This document shows, one piece after another, positions 1 through 8,732 of a stretch of 64,000 bases of DNA; position 1 is the first letter of the stretch, and the number at the start of each line of letters is the position of its first letter. Source of the DNA: Mixta sp031457955 (GTDB lineage Bacteria; Pseudomonadota; Gammaproteobacteria; Enterobacterales; Enterobacteriaceae); NCBI RefSeq assembly GCF_031457955.1, contig NZ_JAVDXN010000004.1, positions 124,001 through 188,000 on the forward strand, in the 5' to 3' direction. A model generated the notes under the pieces. That model saw nothing but the letters and a program-made list of their open reading frames with translations, was not told the DNA's origin and did not search any database. Made by a program: the position numbers and the translations under genes.

Positions 1-126
1 GATCATGGCAATATGGTTAAGCTGCTGGGCGAGCGCGTGATGGATCGTATGCGTCTGGGTCAAAGCCTGTGGGTGAATTTCAGCTGGGATAGCCATCGCG
101 GACGCATTACCGGCAACGAATACTGA
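1..126 (+). CDS. C-terminal fragment of an unidentified protein
   Basis: The first 41 codons are open and end in TGA at 124-126; the start lies outside the window. The visible tail contains LGQSLWVNFSWDSHRG. It loosely recalls the TOBE-type C-terminal domain of polyamine or iron ABC ATPases, but this is only an impression and I do not assign a function. A good hairpin terminator follows, so this is the last gene of its transcript. Confidence 0.45.
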   Translation, partial: DHGNMVKLLGERVMDRMRLGQSLWVNFSWDSHRGRITGNEY

Positions 127-132
127 TTTTGG

Positions 133-163
133 CGCCTGGGCAGAAATTGCGCAGGCGTTTTTC
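133..163 (+). terminator. Rho-independent terminator after the first gene
   Basis: CGCCTG (133-138) pairs with CAGGCG (152-157). An inner GCA/TGC pairing extends the stem, and TTTTTC follows directly. It lies 6 bases after the stop codon of the partial gene. Confidence 0.7.
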
Positions 164-330
164 ATTTCTTCCGCGTTGCCTGCTTTTCGTCAAGTATTGT
201 AAACCAGCCCATCACCTGTCAGGCTACCGCTTCGTCTGCGCCCGGCGTCTGCGCCTGAAGTAATATCGCCGGAATGCTTTGCGGCGCTCTCGTCCGTGTC
301 GTCTGTTTCATGATAGTAACTGGGATGATT

Positions 331-1566
331 ATGGCTTCACCTGCTGAATCGCGGGCGGAATCGCTGTTGCAGCACCGCTCGTTTGTTGCGTTCTGGCTGG
401 CGCGCACCTGCTCCAGCTTCGGTTTCCAAATGCTGTCGATCATTGTTGGCTGGCAAATTTACGCCATCACCGGCAAAGCTTTCTATCTCGGTTTAATCGG
501 GCTGGTGCAGTTTTTGCCCTCGGTGACGCTGGCGCTGTGGGCGGGCCATATTGCTGACCAGCGCGATCGCCGCCGTATCGTCTTCTTTTCCCAACTGGTT
601 GAATGGCTGGCGATTGTGGCGTTAACGCTGTTAACCCTACTGCATCACAGCGAGGTCTGGACCATTCTGGCGCTGGTGTTTGTGCTGTCGGTGGCGAAAG
701 TTATGGAAGCGCCTGCGATGCAGTCAATGCTGCCCGCGCTGGTGCCGCCGCGTCTGCTGGCCAGGGCGACGGCCGCCAGCGCCGTGGGCGGTCAGGCGGC
801 AATGATTATGGGCCCGGCGCTGGGCGGTTTGCTGTATGTGGCAGGCGCATCGGTGGTTTACATGGCTACCGGCCTGCTCTATTTAATCTCAATTGTTATG
901 GTCAGCCGTTTGCGCTACGAACAGGCTCCGCCGCCGCGTACGCCTGCCACGCTCTCTACCCTGTTTGCTGGCGTACGCTTTATTCGTGAGCGGCCCGATG
1001 TGCTGGGCGTTATCTCGCTGGATCTTTTTGCCGTACTGCTGGGCGGCGCGACCGCGCTGTTGCCTATTTATGCGCATGATATCTTGCATACCGGCCCGCT
1101 TGGGTTAGGGCTGCTGCGTGCCGCGCCTGCGGTTGGCGCGCTGCTGGTCGGATTCTGGCTCAGCCGTCACTCGCTGGAGCGTCACGTTGGCATGATTATG
1201 TTTATCTGTGTGGCGGGCTTTGGCGCGGCGACGCTGGTTTTCGCGCTCTCCAGCTGGTTTTGGCTCTCGATGCTGGCGCTGTTCGCTACCGGCGGCTTCG
1301 ATATGGTCAGCATGGTGATTCGTGGTGCGCTGGTGCAGCTCGATACGCCAGATGAGATGCGCGGACGCGTAAATGCGGTGAATTCGATATTTATCAATAC
1401 CTCTAACCAGCTGGGCGAATTTGAATCGGGCATGCTGGCCGCCTGGCTTGGCGTGGTGCCCGCTGCGGCAATTGGCGGTATCGGTACGCTGGTGGTTGTG
1501 GGTTTATGGATGCGCTGGTTCCCCACGCTGCGCCGTCGTCAACGTCTTGAAAATGAGGCAGTTTAA
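331..1566 (+). CDS. MFS transporter, EntS-like exporter family
   Basis: This predicted inner-membrane secondary transporter has about 411 residues and many hydrophobic segments. The loop after TM2 carries the MFS signature as ADQRDRRR, and the second half has a related DEMRGRVNAV loop. The overall pattern fits the MFS_3 group that includes the enterobactin exporter EntS, but no siderophore genes are nearby and the substrate is unknown. The frame is open from 274. The ATG at 331, preceded by GGGA and followed by ASPAESRAESLLQHRSF, is the most natural start for this family. The stop overlaps the region just before the next gene's ATG at 1566, which suggests co-transcription with the channel gene. 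Confidence 0.75.
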   Translation: MASPAESRAESLLQHRSFVAFWLARTCSSFGFQMLSIIVGWQIYAITGKAFYLGLIGLVQFLPSVTLALWAGHIADQRDRRRIVFFSQLVEWLAIVALTLLTLLHHSEVWTILALVFVLSVAKVMEAPAMQSMLPALVPPRLLARATAASAVGGQAAMIMGPALGGLLYVAGASVVYMATGLLYLISIVMVSRLRYEQAPPPRTPATLSTLFAGVRFIRERPDVLGVISLDLFAVLLGGATALLPIYAHDILHTGPLGLGLLRAAPAVGALLVGFWLSRHSLERHVGMIMFICVAGFGAATLVFALSSWFWLSMLALFATGGFDMVSMVIRGALVQLDTPDEMRGRVNAVNSIFINTSNQLGEFESGMLAAWLGVVPAAAIGGIGTLVVVGLWMRWFPTLRRRQRLENEAV

Positions 1567-2477
1567 TGATTGTTCGTCCTTATCAGCATTGGTTTTTCCG
1601 TCTGTTTGTCTGGCATGGTTCGGTGCTGCCGGATATTTTGTTCCGGCTGAGCCTGAACCTGATAATGTCCGTTATCGCTGTTATCTGCTTTCACTGGTAT
1701 GAGCGTATCGGTCTACATTTAACCACCGCGCCTTTTAGCCTGTTGGGCATCGCTATCGCTATCTTTCTCGGTTTTCGCAATAACGCCAGCTATGCACGTT
1801 ATACCGAGGCGCGCCAGCTGTGGGGGGCGCTGCTGATTACCCAACGATCTCTGCTGCGTCAGGTAAAGAGCGTGTTAAACGATGAGCAGCAAATTCTGCT
1901 GTTCAGCCAGTTGCTGATCGCTTTTGCCTGGAGCATGAAGCATCAACTGCGCCATACCAGCCCGCAGGCTGATTTACGCCGCCTGTTGCCTGAGCCTTAT
2001 TTATCGCAGGTAGAAGCCAGCCCACAACCCACTAACCGGTTGCTGTTGTGTATGGGCCACTGGCTGGGCGAACAGCGTCGCGCCGGACATCTCAGCGATC
2101 TGCTTTACACCAGTATCGATGCGAATCTCAACCGACTGTCGGACGTGCTGGGCGGCTGCGATCGTATCGCCAATACGCCGATTCCTTTTGCCTATACGCT
2201 GATTCTTCATCGCACGGTTTACCTTTTTTGTACGCTGTTGCCGTTTGCGCTGGTGGCCGATCTACATTATCTGACGCCGCTGGTTTCGGTGTTTATCTCC
2301 TACACCTTCTTGTCGCTGGAATCGCTGGCGGAAGAGCTGGAAGATCCCTTTGGCAGCTCAGCGAACGATCTACCGCTTAGCGCCCTGTGTAACGGTATTG
2401 AAATTATTTTGTGTGAAATGCTCGACCGGCCGGGGCCGGAAAAAATGCGCCCGGATCTTAACTGCGTGCTGACCTGA
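1566..2477 (+). CDS. yneE: YneE-family bestrophin-like channel protein
   Basis: This 303-residue protein closely matches E. coli YneE (UPF0187, bestrophin-like) in length and motifs. It begins MIVRPYQHWFFRLFVWHGSV and has the conserved FLGFRNNASYARYTEAR segment (about residues 69-85), IPFAYTLILHRTVYLFC (about 201-217) and the LAEELEDPFG motif (about 253-262). Bacterial bestrophins form pentameric ion channels in the inner membrane; the ion carried by YneE itself is not settled. Four hydrophobic regions are visible. The ATG follows the MFS stop almost directly (TTTAATG), so the two genes are probably one transcript. Confidence 0.88.
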   Translation: MIVRPYQHWFFRLFVWHGSVLPDILFRLSLNLIMSVIAVICFHWYERIGLHLTTAPFSLLGIAIAIFLGFRNNASYARYTEARQLWGALLITQRSLLRQVKSVLNDEQQILLFSQLLIAFAWSMKHQLRHTSPQADLRRLLPEPYLSQVEASPQPTNRLLLCMGHWLGEQRRAGHLSDLLYTSIDANLNRLSDVLGGCDRIANTPIPFAYTLILHRTVYLFCTLLPFALVADLHYLTPLVSVFISYTFLSLESLAEELEDPFGSSANDLPLSALCNGIEIILCEMLDRPGPEKMRPDLNCVLT

Positions 2478-2484
2478 TCTGGCC

Positions 2485-2512
2485 GGGCCGTTGGTTATCT
2501 CGCCGACGGCCC
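2485..2512 (+). terminator. Hairpin after yneE, possible terminator
   Basis: GGGCCGTTGG (2485-2494) pairs with CCGACGGCCC (2503-2512) with one G-T wobble. It sits just after the yneE stop, but no T-tract follows, so it is a weak intrinsic terminator or only an mRNA 3' structure. The rest of the gap up to 2722 shows no gene. Confidence 0.4.
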
Positions 2513-2722
2513 GTGCAACCAGGCCTCATCAACAGCCAGGCGGATTGCCATCTTTGCTGATAACAGCATAATTGTTCAGCGAAATAATTAAACTGAGTTA
2601 ACGATATCGCCTGCCAGCCGCATTCTGTGGCTTTACCGCTTCAGCCGTTGACAGCGCAACGTTGCGAACATATCCCTTTCTTGTTTTCGATCAATTTTCC
2701 TGCGTCTTGTTAGTAAATTCAC

Positions 2723-2749
2723 TAAAGCGTGTCTTAACCATGTCGATAA
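2723..2749 (+). promoter_or_regulatory. Sigma-28 promoter of the first chemoreceptor gene
   Basis: TAAAGCGT (2723-2730), an 11-base spacer and GTCGATAA (2742-2749) match the FliA consensus TAAAGTTT-N11-GCCGATAA with the correct spacing. It lies 40 bases before the chemoreceptor start. This ties a gene outside the main flagellar cluster to the late flagellar regulon. Confidence 0.8.
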
Positions 2750-2788
2750 CCCCACTATCGTCCAGTGTTCTTCATACAAAGGTGAGTT

Positions 2789-4732
2789 ATGAGCGGTTTG
2801 GCGGCGTTAATAGCAGGGTTTAATAACTGGAGTGTCGGTAAAAAACTGACGTCCGGTTTCATTTTGGTGCTGTTGATCATGGTGGGAATTGCCGGAGCGG
2901 GTATTAAAGGCTTCGCTAATATCCAGACTGATGCGCAGAAACAGCAAATTGTCGTCAACATGGTACAGGCGCTTAACCAGGCTCGCCTTAACCGTACGCT
3001 TTATCAATATACCGGCGAGAGCCGTTATGGTGATGAGAATGCGCAGGCGTTACAGCAGTTGCAGCAGCTGGGTCAGTCCCTTTACCAGTTCAGCTGGCAT
3101 TCCGCAGGCAAAGAGAAGCTGGATACGGTAAAGCAGGCAACAGACCATTACCTTGCGCAGCGAAAAACGTTTGTTGCCGCGCTTAATCAGCGTAGCGCGC
3201 TGTTAAAAGAGATGAACATCAGTACGCTGGCCGACTATAGCCATCGCAGCGAAGCGTTAAGCAACCAGGTGAGTTCCGATGCGGGCATCGTGCTGGCGGC
3301 TTCCCGTCTGGACGGCGCAATCCAGCATGCGCTCAAAGCCTGGCCTGACTTTGTGGCTAAGCCGGATGAGGCGCACAAAGCGAATATCGTGAACAAGCTC
3401 AGCGTGGTAACCGAGCGCGCCGAGCTGCTAAATAATCTTCAGTCAGGCGGTGAAGCTGGCTGGATAGCGGCATTAAAGCTGGATACGGCACGTCTGAATG
3501 CTTCACTGAATAATTATCAGACGACGTTTGCTCATCAAGACGGTGAATCTAAAGCCTTGACCGCTTCAGCTGGAAAACTGAATGAGGCGGTGAAAAAACT
3601 CTACGAGACGCAGATGGTGAGCGTAACCGATACTATCACGCAGGCCAATGTCATTATGTACAGCTCCACGCTGCTGGGCGTGCTGGCGGGCCTGATTATT
3701 GCCTGGAGAATCACCCGTAATATTACGCAGCCGCTGCGTGAAACGCTGCAGGTAGCGAATCAAATTGCTGCGGGCGATCTGACTGCGCATATCGATACGC
3801 AGCGCGGCGATGAGCCAGGCCTGCTGATGCAGGCGGTGGGAAGAATGAACCAAAACCTGAAAGAGATTATTGTTCAGGTGCGTGAGGGCGTCGATAACGT
3901 GGCGCGCGCCTCAGCGGAAATTGCCGCCGGAAATATCGATCTCTCTTCACGTACTGAGCAGCAATCCGCTGCCGTAGTGGAAACGGCGGCCAGTATGGAA
4001 CAGCTGACCTCGACCGTGAAACAGAACGCGGAGAATGCGCATCAGGCCAGCAGCCTGGCGCAGGAAGCCTCGCTGAACGCCGGGCGCGGCGGCAAGATCG
4101 TGCAGGACGTGGTGGTGACCATGGAAGAGATTAGCACCAGCTCCCGCAAAATCGCTGACATCATTAGCGTAATTAACGGCATCGCTTTCCAGACCAATAT
4201 CCTGGCGCTGAACGCGGCGGTAGAAGCGGCGCGTGCCGGTGAGCAGGGCCGCGGTTTCGCCGTGGTGGCAGGTGAAGTACGCAACCTGGCGCAGCGTAGC
4301 GCAACGGCAGCGCGTGAAATTGAAACGCTGATTAGCCAGGCCGGTGACAAGGTGAATAATGGTTCACGTCTGGTGAGCAGCGCCGGTCAGGCGATGGAAG
4401 ATATTGTACGCTCAGTCTCACAGGTCAGCAGCATCATGCATGAAATCGCGCACGCTTCCGAAGAGCAAAGCAGGGGGATTCTGCAAATCGGTCAGGCAAT
4501 GACGGAAATGGACACCACGACGCAGCAAAACGCCGCGCTGGTGGAAGAGTCTTCTGCCGCGGCCTCATCGCTGGAAGAGCAGGCGAAGCAGCTAGAACAG
4601 ACGGTAGCGGTGTTCAAAACGGCGGCGCAAAGCCAGGCGACGCGCAGCGTAGCGGCACAGGCGCCACGTTATGTCGCTGCTCCGAAAGCGCAGATCGCGC
4701 CTGCGGCAGCGGGCGGTTGGGAACAGTTCTGA
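2789..4732 (+). CDS. Methyl-accepting chemotaxis protein (chemoreceptor)
   Basis: A 647-residue transmembrane chemoreceptor. TM1 is at about residues 21-43, followed by a periplasmic ligand domain of about 245 residues, TM2 at about 290-312, a HAMP domain to about 365 and a long coiled-coil signalling domain. The signalling tip contains NILALNAAVEAARAGEQGRG, the surface that contacts CheA and CheW. Likely methylation helices flank it (ssrTEQQSAAVVETAASMEQL and the later HASEEQSRGI segment). The C-terminus ends GWEQF, an NWETF-like pentapeptide that binds CheR and CheB in high-abundance E. coli receptors. The ligand cannot be told from sequence. It is a single-gene unit with a sigma-28 promoter and a strong terminator, about 4 kb left of the flagellar locus. 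Confidence 0.93.
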   Translation: MSGLAALIAGFNNWSVGKKLTSGFILVLLIMVGIAGAGIKGFANIQTDAQKQQIVVNMVQALNQARLNRTLYQYTGESRYGDENAQALQQLQQLGQSLYQFSWHSAGKEKLDTVKQATDHYLAQRKTFVAALNQRSALLKEMNISTLADYSHRSEALSNQVSSDAGIVLAASRLDGAIQHALKAWPDFVAKPDEAHKANIVNKLSVVTERAELLNNLQSGGEAGWIAALKLDTARLNASLNNYQTTFAHQDGESKALTASAGKLNEAVKKLYETQMVSVTDTITQANVIMYSSTLLGVLAGLIIAWRITRNITQPLRETLQVANQIAAGDLTAHIDTQRGDEPGLLMQAVGRMNQNLKEIIVQVREGVDNVARASAEIAAGNIDLSSRTEQQSAAVVETAASMEQLTSTVKQNAENAHQASSLAQEASLNAGRGGKIVQDVVVTMEEISTSSRKIADIISVINGIAFQTNILALNAAVEAARAGEQGRGFAVVAGEVRNLAQRSATAAREIETLISQAGDKVNNGSRLVSSAGQAMEDIVRSVSQVSSIMHEIAHASEEQSRGILQIGQAMTEMDTTTQQNAALVEESSAAASSLEEQAKQLEQTVAVFKTAAQSQATRSVAAQAPRYVAAPKAQIAPAAAGGWEQF

Positions 4733-4737
4733 CAGCA

Positions 4738-4766
4738 GGCTCCGCCCACGGGCGGAGCCTTTCTTT
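4738..4766 (+). terminator. Rho-independent terminator after the chemoreceptor
   Basis: GGCTCCGCCC (4738-4747) and GGGCGGAGCC (4750-4759) form a perfect 10-bp stem followed by TTTCTTT. The lldD gene converges from the other side. Confidence 0.9.
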
Positions 4767-4787
4767 ACTTTCCGGTCATCAAAACGA

Positions 4788-5972
4788 TTAGCCGTTAGCC
4801 ACCGCTTTTGCCAGCGCATCTGGCTGCATGGGCGATACGGCCTGTACCAGCGATTCGCGGGTAATTTCCGCAATCGAACGCGCGCCGGTTAAGGTCATCG
4901 CCACGCGCATCTCTTTTTCCACCAGATTCAGCAAGTTGGTGACACCCGCTTCGCCCGCTGCGGCCAGCGCATAGAGAAACGCCCTGCCCAGCAGAACCGT
5001 GTCGGCGCCCAGCGCAATCATGCGCACCACATCCAGCCCGCTGCGCACGCCGCCATCGGCCAAAATCGCCAGCTCGCCTTTCACCGCATCGGCAATGGCC
5101 GGCAACGCCCGTGCCGAAGAGAGTACGCCATCCAGCTGACGCCCGCCGTGGTTAGAAACCACAATGCCATCCGCGCCAAAGCGCACCGCATCACGCGCAT
5201 CTTCAGGATCAAGAATGCCTTTAATCACCATCGGGCCTTTCCAGAAATCACGAATCCACTCCAGATCGCGCCACGAAATTGACGGGTCAAAATTGTTGCC
5301 CAGCCAGCCAATATAATCTTCCAGCTTGGTCGGCTCGCCGCGGTAGGCGGAGATATTCCCCAGATCGTGCGGGCGACCCTGTATCCCCACATCCCACGCC
5401 CATTGCGGGTAGAGCGCCGACTGAACATAACGCCGGATAGCTGCGTTTGGACCGCTCATGCCGGAATGGGCATCGCGGTAGCGCGCGCCCGGCACCGGCA
5501 TATCTACGGTAAAGACCAGAGTGGTACAGCCCGCCGCCTGCGCCCGCTCCAGCGCGTTGCGCATAAAACCGCGATCGCGCAGGACATAAAGCTGAAACCA
5601 CATCGGACGCTGAATCGCCGGTGCGACCTCTTCTATCGGACAGAGTGAAACGGTGGATAGCGTAAAGGGAATGCCTTTTTTATCAGCGGCTCTGGCCGCC
5701 TGCACTTCGCCCCGCCGCGCATACATGCCGCACAGGCCAACCGGCGCCAGCGCTACCGGCATCGACAGCGTTTCGCCAAATAGCTGGGTCTCCAGGCTTA
5801 GCGAGGACATATTGCGCAGAATGCGCTGGCGCAGGGCGATTTGCGCCAGGTCTTCGCTGTTGCGACGCATGGTGTATTCGTCATAGGCGCCGCCGTCAGC
5901 GTAATGAAACAGAAAAGGCGGTACTTTCGCTTTGGCTGCGGCACGGTAATCTTTTGCTGATGAGATAATCAC
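4788..5972 (-). CDS. lldD: L-lactate dehydrogenase (quinone-dependent, FMN)
   Basis: LldD oxidises L-lactate to pyruvate at the inner membrane and passes electrons to the quinone pool. The 394-residue product is very close to E. coli LldD along its length. It has MPVALAPVGLCGMYARRGE, the FMN-binding MWFQLYVLRDRG, the catalytic VVSNHGGRQLDG (active-site His) and ILADGGVRSGLDV. The frame is open from a GTG at 5984, but the GTG at 5972 gives MIISSAKDY, matching the E. coli start, and has AGGA at the right distance; I use that one. It is the last gene of lldPRD, and the upstream gene's stop codon overlaps its ribosome binding site. Expression is expected to be induced by L-lactate through LldR. 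Confidence 0.95.
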   Translation of the reverse strand: MIISSAKDYRAAAKAKVPPFLFHYADGGAYDEYTMRRNSEDLAQIALRQRILRNMSSLSLETQLFGETLSMPVALAPVGLCGMYARRGEVQAARAADKKGIPFTLSTVSLCPIEEVAPAIQRPMWFQLYVLRDRGFMRNALERAQAAGCTTLVFTVDMPVPGARYRDAHSGMSGPNAAIRRYVQSALYPQWAWDVGIQGRPHDLGNISAYRGEPTKLEDYIGWLGNNFDPSISWRDLEWIRDFWKGPMVIKGILDPEDARDAVRFGADGIVVSNHGGRQLDGVLSSARALPAIADAVKGELAILADGGVRSGLDVVRMIALGADTVLLGRAFLYALAAAGEAGVTNLLNLVEKEMRVAMTLTGARSIAEITRESLVQAVSPMQPDALAKAVANG

Positions 5973-5980
5973 GGTTGTCC

Positions 5981-6739
5981 TCACTTACTGTCCGGAATGC
6001 GCATACTGCGCGCGCGTCGTGCCTCTTCTTCATGCAGGTTACGCATGGTGGCATCGACAAACTCAAGGTGATGGATAGTTACGCTGCGCGCGCGGTCGGC
6101 GTCGCCTGCCACAATGGCCTGGCACATCGCCTCATGCTGCACTGCCAGCTGGCGGAAAATTTCGGGTGCGGTGTACATGCGTTGGCGGCTCTGCATCACT
6201 GATGACTGCAGCACATCAAACAGGCCACGCATCGCCTGTAATAGCACCAGATTATGTGACGCTTCTGCGATCGCCAGATGAAAACGGACGTCGGAATGAG
6301 CCGCCAGATCGGGATCGTCGCGGTCGCTGACTTGCTGCATCATTTGGCAGCAGCGCTGAATATGCGCTTTCTCTTCCGGCGTGGCGCGCCGTGCGGCATG
6401 CCACGCGGTACTCGATTCAATCGCTATGCGCGCTTCCAGCACGTCATAGCGATAACCCGGATCGTCAGCCAATAGCGTACTGAGCGGCATAACCAGACGG
6501 GTTGACGACCAGTTATCGTGCGGCGCAGCGACAAAATTCCCGCCGCCACGCCGGCTCATCAGCACGCCTTCGCTAATCAATTTCTGTAGCCCTTCGCGCA
6601 GCGAAGAGCGCGAAACGGCCAGCAGCTGCGCCAGCTGGCGCTCTGCGGGCAGCCGCGCGCCGGGTTGCAGCTGCTGTTCGGCGATAAACTGACGCAGCTG
6701 CTCCGCCAGCCGATCGGCCAGTCTTATTTCATCCGGCAT
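5981..6739 (-). CDS. lldR: LldR, GntR/FadR-type regulator of the lactate operon
   Basis: About 252 residues. An N-terminal winged helix (PAERQLAQLLAVSRSSLREGLQKL, about residues 31-55 and on to SRRGGGNF) is followed by a FadR-type all-helical FCD ligand domain (DVRFHLAIAEASHN). The closest known protein is LldR, which senses L-lactate. An in-frame ATG exists at 6754, but the ATG at 6739 shares its A with the lldP stop (TGATG), which is typical of translational coupling; either start is possible. It sits between permease and enzyme genes as in E. coli lldPRD. Two palindromic sites fitting LldR lie upstream of lldP. Confidence 0.93.
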   Translation of the reverse strand: MPDEIRLADRLAEQLRQFIAEQQLQPGARLPAERQLAQLLAVSRSSLREGLQKLISEGVLMSRRGGGNFVAAPHDNWSSTRLVMPLSTLLADDPGYRYDVLEARIAIESSTAWHAARRATPEEKAHIQRCCQMMQQVSDRDDPDLAAHSDVRFHLAIAEASHNLVLLQAMRGLFDVLQSSVMQSRQRMYTAPEIFRQLAVQHEAMCQAIVAGDADRARSVTIHHLEFVDATMRNLHEEEARRARSMRIPDSK

Positions 6740-8391
6740 CAGGGAATCATCCACGGGAAAACCCAGGCTTGCAGTGAGGTAATCACCCCGATGATGCAGG
6801 TGAAAATCAGGCTGTGTTTAACGGTAAAGCGGAACAGATCGGCCTCTTTACCCACCAGACCCACCGCCGCACAGGCGATCGCGATCGACTGCGGCGAAAT
6901 CATTTTCCCGGTTACGCCGCCGGTGGTATTGGCGGCAACCAGCAGTACCTCCGGTACGCCAATCTGTTGCGCCGTTGTCGCCTGCAGCGCGGCAAACAGC
7001 GCGTTGGATGAGGTATCAGAACCGGTAAGAAACACTCCAAGCCAGCCAAGAAAAGGTGAAAAGAAGGTAAATGCGTTGCCGGTATGGGCCAGCGCCAGCG
7101 CCAGGGTGGTAGAAAGCCCTGAATAGTTGGAGATAAACGCAAAAGCCAGCACCGCGCCGATGGAATAGATCGGCAGCGCCAGTTCGCGCAGCGTTTCTGT
7201 AAAGGCGCTCACCGCTTGAGCAGGGCGCATACGTAGCCACACAATCGACAGCAGCGCTGCGATGAAAATCGCCGTGCCGGTGGCGGAAAGCCAGTCGAGT
7301 TTATAAATCGCGGCATAAGGCGTGGCGGCGGCGACAACCGGCGGCATCTTAATCACCTGCTGATCGAGGAACGGCACCGCCCAGGTAAAGACCCAGTGAT
7401 AAAATGCGCCGCCGGTTGCGAACAACGCTTTAAACGGCGGGATGCTCCACAGCGTGACGGTAATGGTTAAAAACAGGAACGGCATCCAGGCGCGGGTGAT
7501 TTGTGCCGCGCTATAGCGGGTTGCGCTGCGCGCGCTGGCCGTCTCGTTTTCCTGCTTATCAAAACGGAAGATACGTACCGGTTTCCAGACGCGTAAAAAC
7601 AGCGTCAGGCAGAGCAGGGAGACCAGCGCGGAAATCACATCCGGCAACTCCGGGCCAAGGTAGTTAGAGGTCAGAAACTGGGCGATAGCAAAAGAGCCGC
7701 CCGACACCAGCACCGCAGGCCAGGTCTCTTTCACGCCGCGCCAGCCATCCATAATCGCCATCACCCAAAACAGCACAATCATGGTCAGCAACGGCAGCTG
7801 ACGACCAGCCATCTGACTAATTTCCATCGCATCGATGCCGGTAACCTGTCCAGCGACGATAATGGGAATACCCATGGCACCGAAGGCAACCGGCGCGGTG
7901 TTAACAATCAGGCACAGCCCAGCGGCATAAACCGGCTTAAAGCCCAGCCCAACCAGCAGTGCGGCGGTAATCGCCACCGGCGCGCCAAAGCCTGCGGCCC
8001 CCTCCAGAAAAGATCCAAAAGCGAAGCCGACGATCAACATCTGTAGCCGTTGATCTTCGGTTATCGACAGAATGGAGTTACGGATAATTTCAAACTGACC
8101 GGTTTTCACCGTGATTTTATAAACAAAAACGGCAGCAACAATAATCCAGGCGATGGGCCAGAGACCGTAAAGAAAGCCGTAAACGGCCGACGCCAGCGCC
8201 TGGTCGATCGGCATGCGATAAAACAGCAGAGCGACGGCCAGCGCAATCAACACGGTAATGGTGCCGGCGACATAACCTTTCAGCCGCAGCCGCGTCAGGG
8301 CGAAAAAGAAAAACAGAATAGGGAGCGCGGCAATCAGGCTTGATAGCCAAATATTATCCAGCGGATCGTAGAGTTGCTGCCATGTTTGCAT
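6739..8391 (-). CDS. lldP: L-lactate permease
   Basis: This 550-residue inner-membrane symporter imports L-lactate with protons (family known for E. coli LldP and GlcA). There are about 12-14 hydrophobic segments. Conserved stretches include FGSFLEGAAGFGAPVAITAALL, LIVNTAPVAFGAMGIP, FLTGSDTSSNALFAALQ and GGVTGKMISPQSIAIA. The ATG at 8391 begins MQTWQQLYDPLDNIW, like E. coli MNLWQQNYDP, and has AGGAG 10 bases upstream. The longer in-frame ATG at 8412 would place that Shine-Dalgarno inside the gene, so it is rejected. It is the first gene of lldPRD. Confidence 0.95.
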   Translation of the reverse strand: MQTWQQLYDPLDNIWLSSLIAALPILFFFFALTRLRLKGYVAGTITVLIALAVALLFYRMPIDQALASAVYGFLYGLWPIAWIIVAAVFVYKITVKTGQFEIIRNSILSITEDQRLQMLIVGFAFGSFLEGAAGFGAPVAITAALLVGLGFKPVYAAGLCLIVNTAPVAFGAMGIPIIVAGQVTGIDAMEISQMAGRQLPLLTMIVLFWVMAIMDGWRGVKETWPAVLVSGGSFAIAQFLTSNYLGPELPDVISALVSLLCLTLFLRVWKPVRIFRFDKQENETASARSATRYSAAQITRAWMPFLFLTITVTLWSIPPFKALFATGGAFYHWVFTWAVPFLDQQVIKMPPVVAAATPYAAIYKLDWLSATGTAIFIAALLSIVWLRMRPAQAVSAFTETLRELALPIYSIGAVLAFAFISNYSGLSTTLALALAHTGNAFTFFSPFLGWLGVFLTGSDTSSNALFAALQATTAQQIGVPEVLLVAANTTGGVTGKMISPQSIAIACAAVGLVGKEADLFRFTVKHSLIFTCIIGVITSLQAWVFPWMIP

Positions 8392-8485
8392 GCTTACTGT
8401 TCTCCTGAGCATAACGCCCTGTTACCGGACGCGGCGGAGATCGGTACCGCAGCCTGACTATGCGCAGCGCTGCATAGCATTATGC

Positions 8486-8496
8486 TGGTCCGACCA
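8486..8496 (-). promoter_or_regulatory. LldR-type operator, proximal
   Basis: TGGTCCGACCA is a near-perfect palindrome fitting the GntR/FadR-subfamily pattern TNGTNNNACNA. It lies about 95 bases upstream of the lldP start. A second copy at 8603-8615 is centred 118 bp away. The pair resembles the arrangement at E. coli lldPRD, where two LldR sites flank the promoter and allow DNA looping. Confidence 0.7.
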
Positions 8497-8602
8497 AAAT
8501 CGACGGGGATGTTAAATTATTGTTCGTCCGATGTTGAACAGAATGCAACCTTTGCTTAATGCTTTAATTTAATGCTGCAAGAAGAGTCACAAACAAGCGA
8601 TT

Positions 8603-8615
8603 TTGGTAGGACCAA
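8603..8615 (-). promoter_or_regulatory. LldR-type operator, distal
   Basis: TTGGTAGGACCAA is the same palindrome as at 8486-8496 with longer matching arms. The lldP promoter is expected between the two sites. The A+T-rich stretch between them contains GTTAAATTATTG, which could be an ArcA site, but that is weak. Confidence 0.7.
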
Positions 8616-8677
8616 TTTATCGGATTACGCAAAAAGGCGGGATTTTTTGGTTAGGTAAACGGTAATGTTTAGGTAGC

Positions 8678-8704
8678 AAAAAAAAGCTTTCTGTTCAGAA
8701 AGCT
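8678..8704 (-). terminator. Rho-independent terminator of the flgAMN transcript
   Basis: AGCTTTCT (8685-8692) and AGAAAGCT (8697-8704) form a perfect 8-bp stem. Read on the minus strand it is followed by eight T residues (A-run 8678-8685). It lies just downstream of flgN. Confidence 0.9.
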
Positions 8705-8732
8705 GGCAAATCGCACAAGAAGTTACGTAGTT

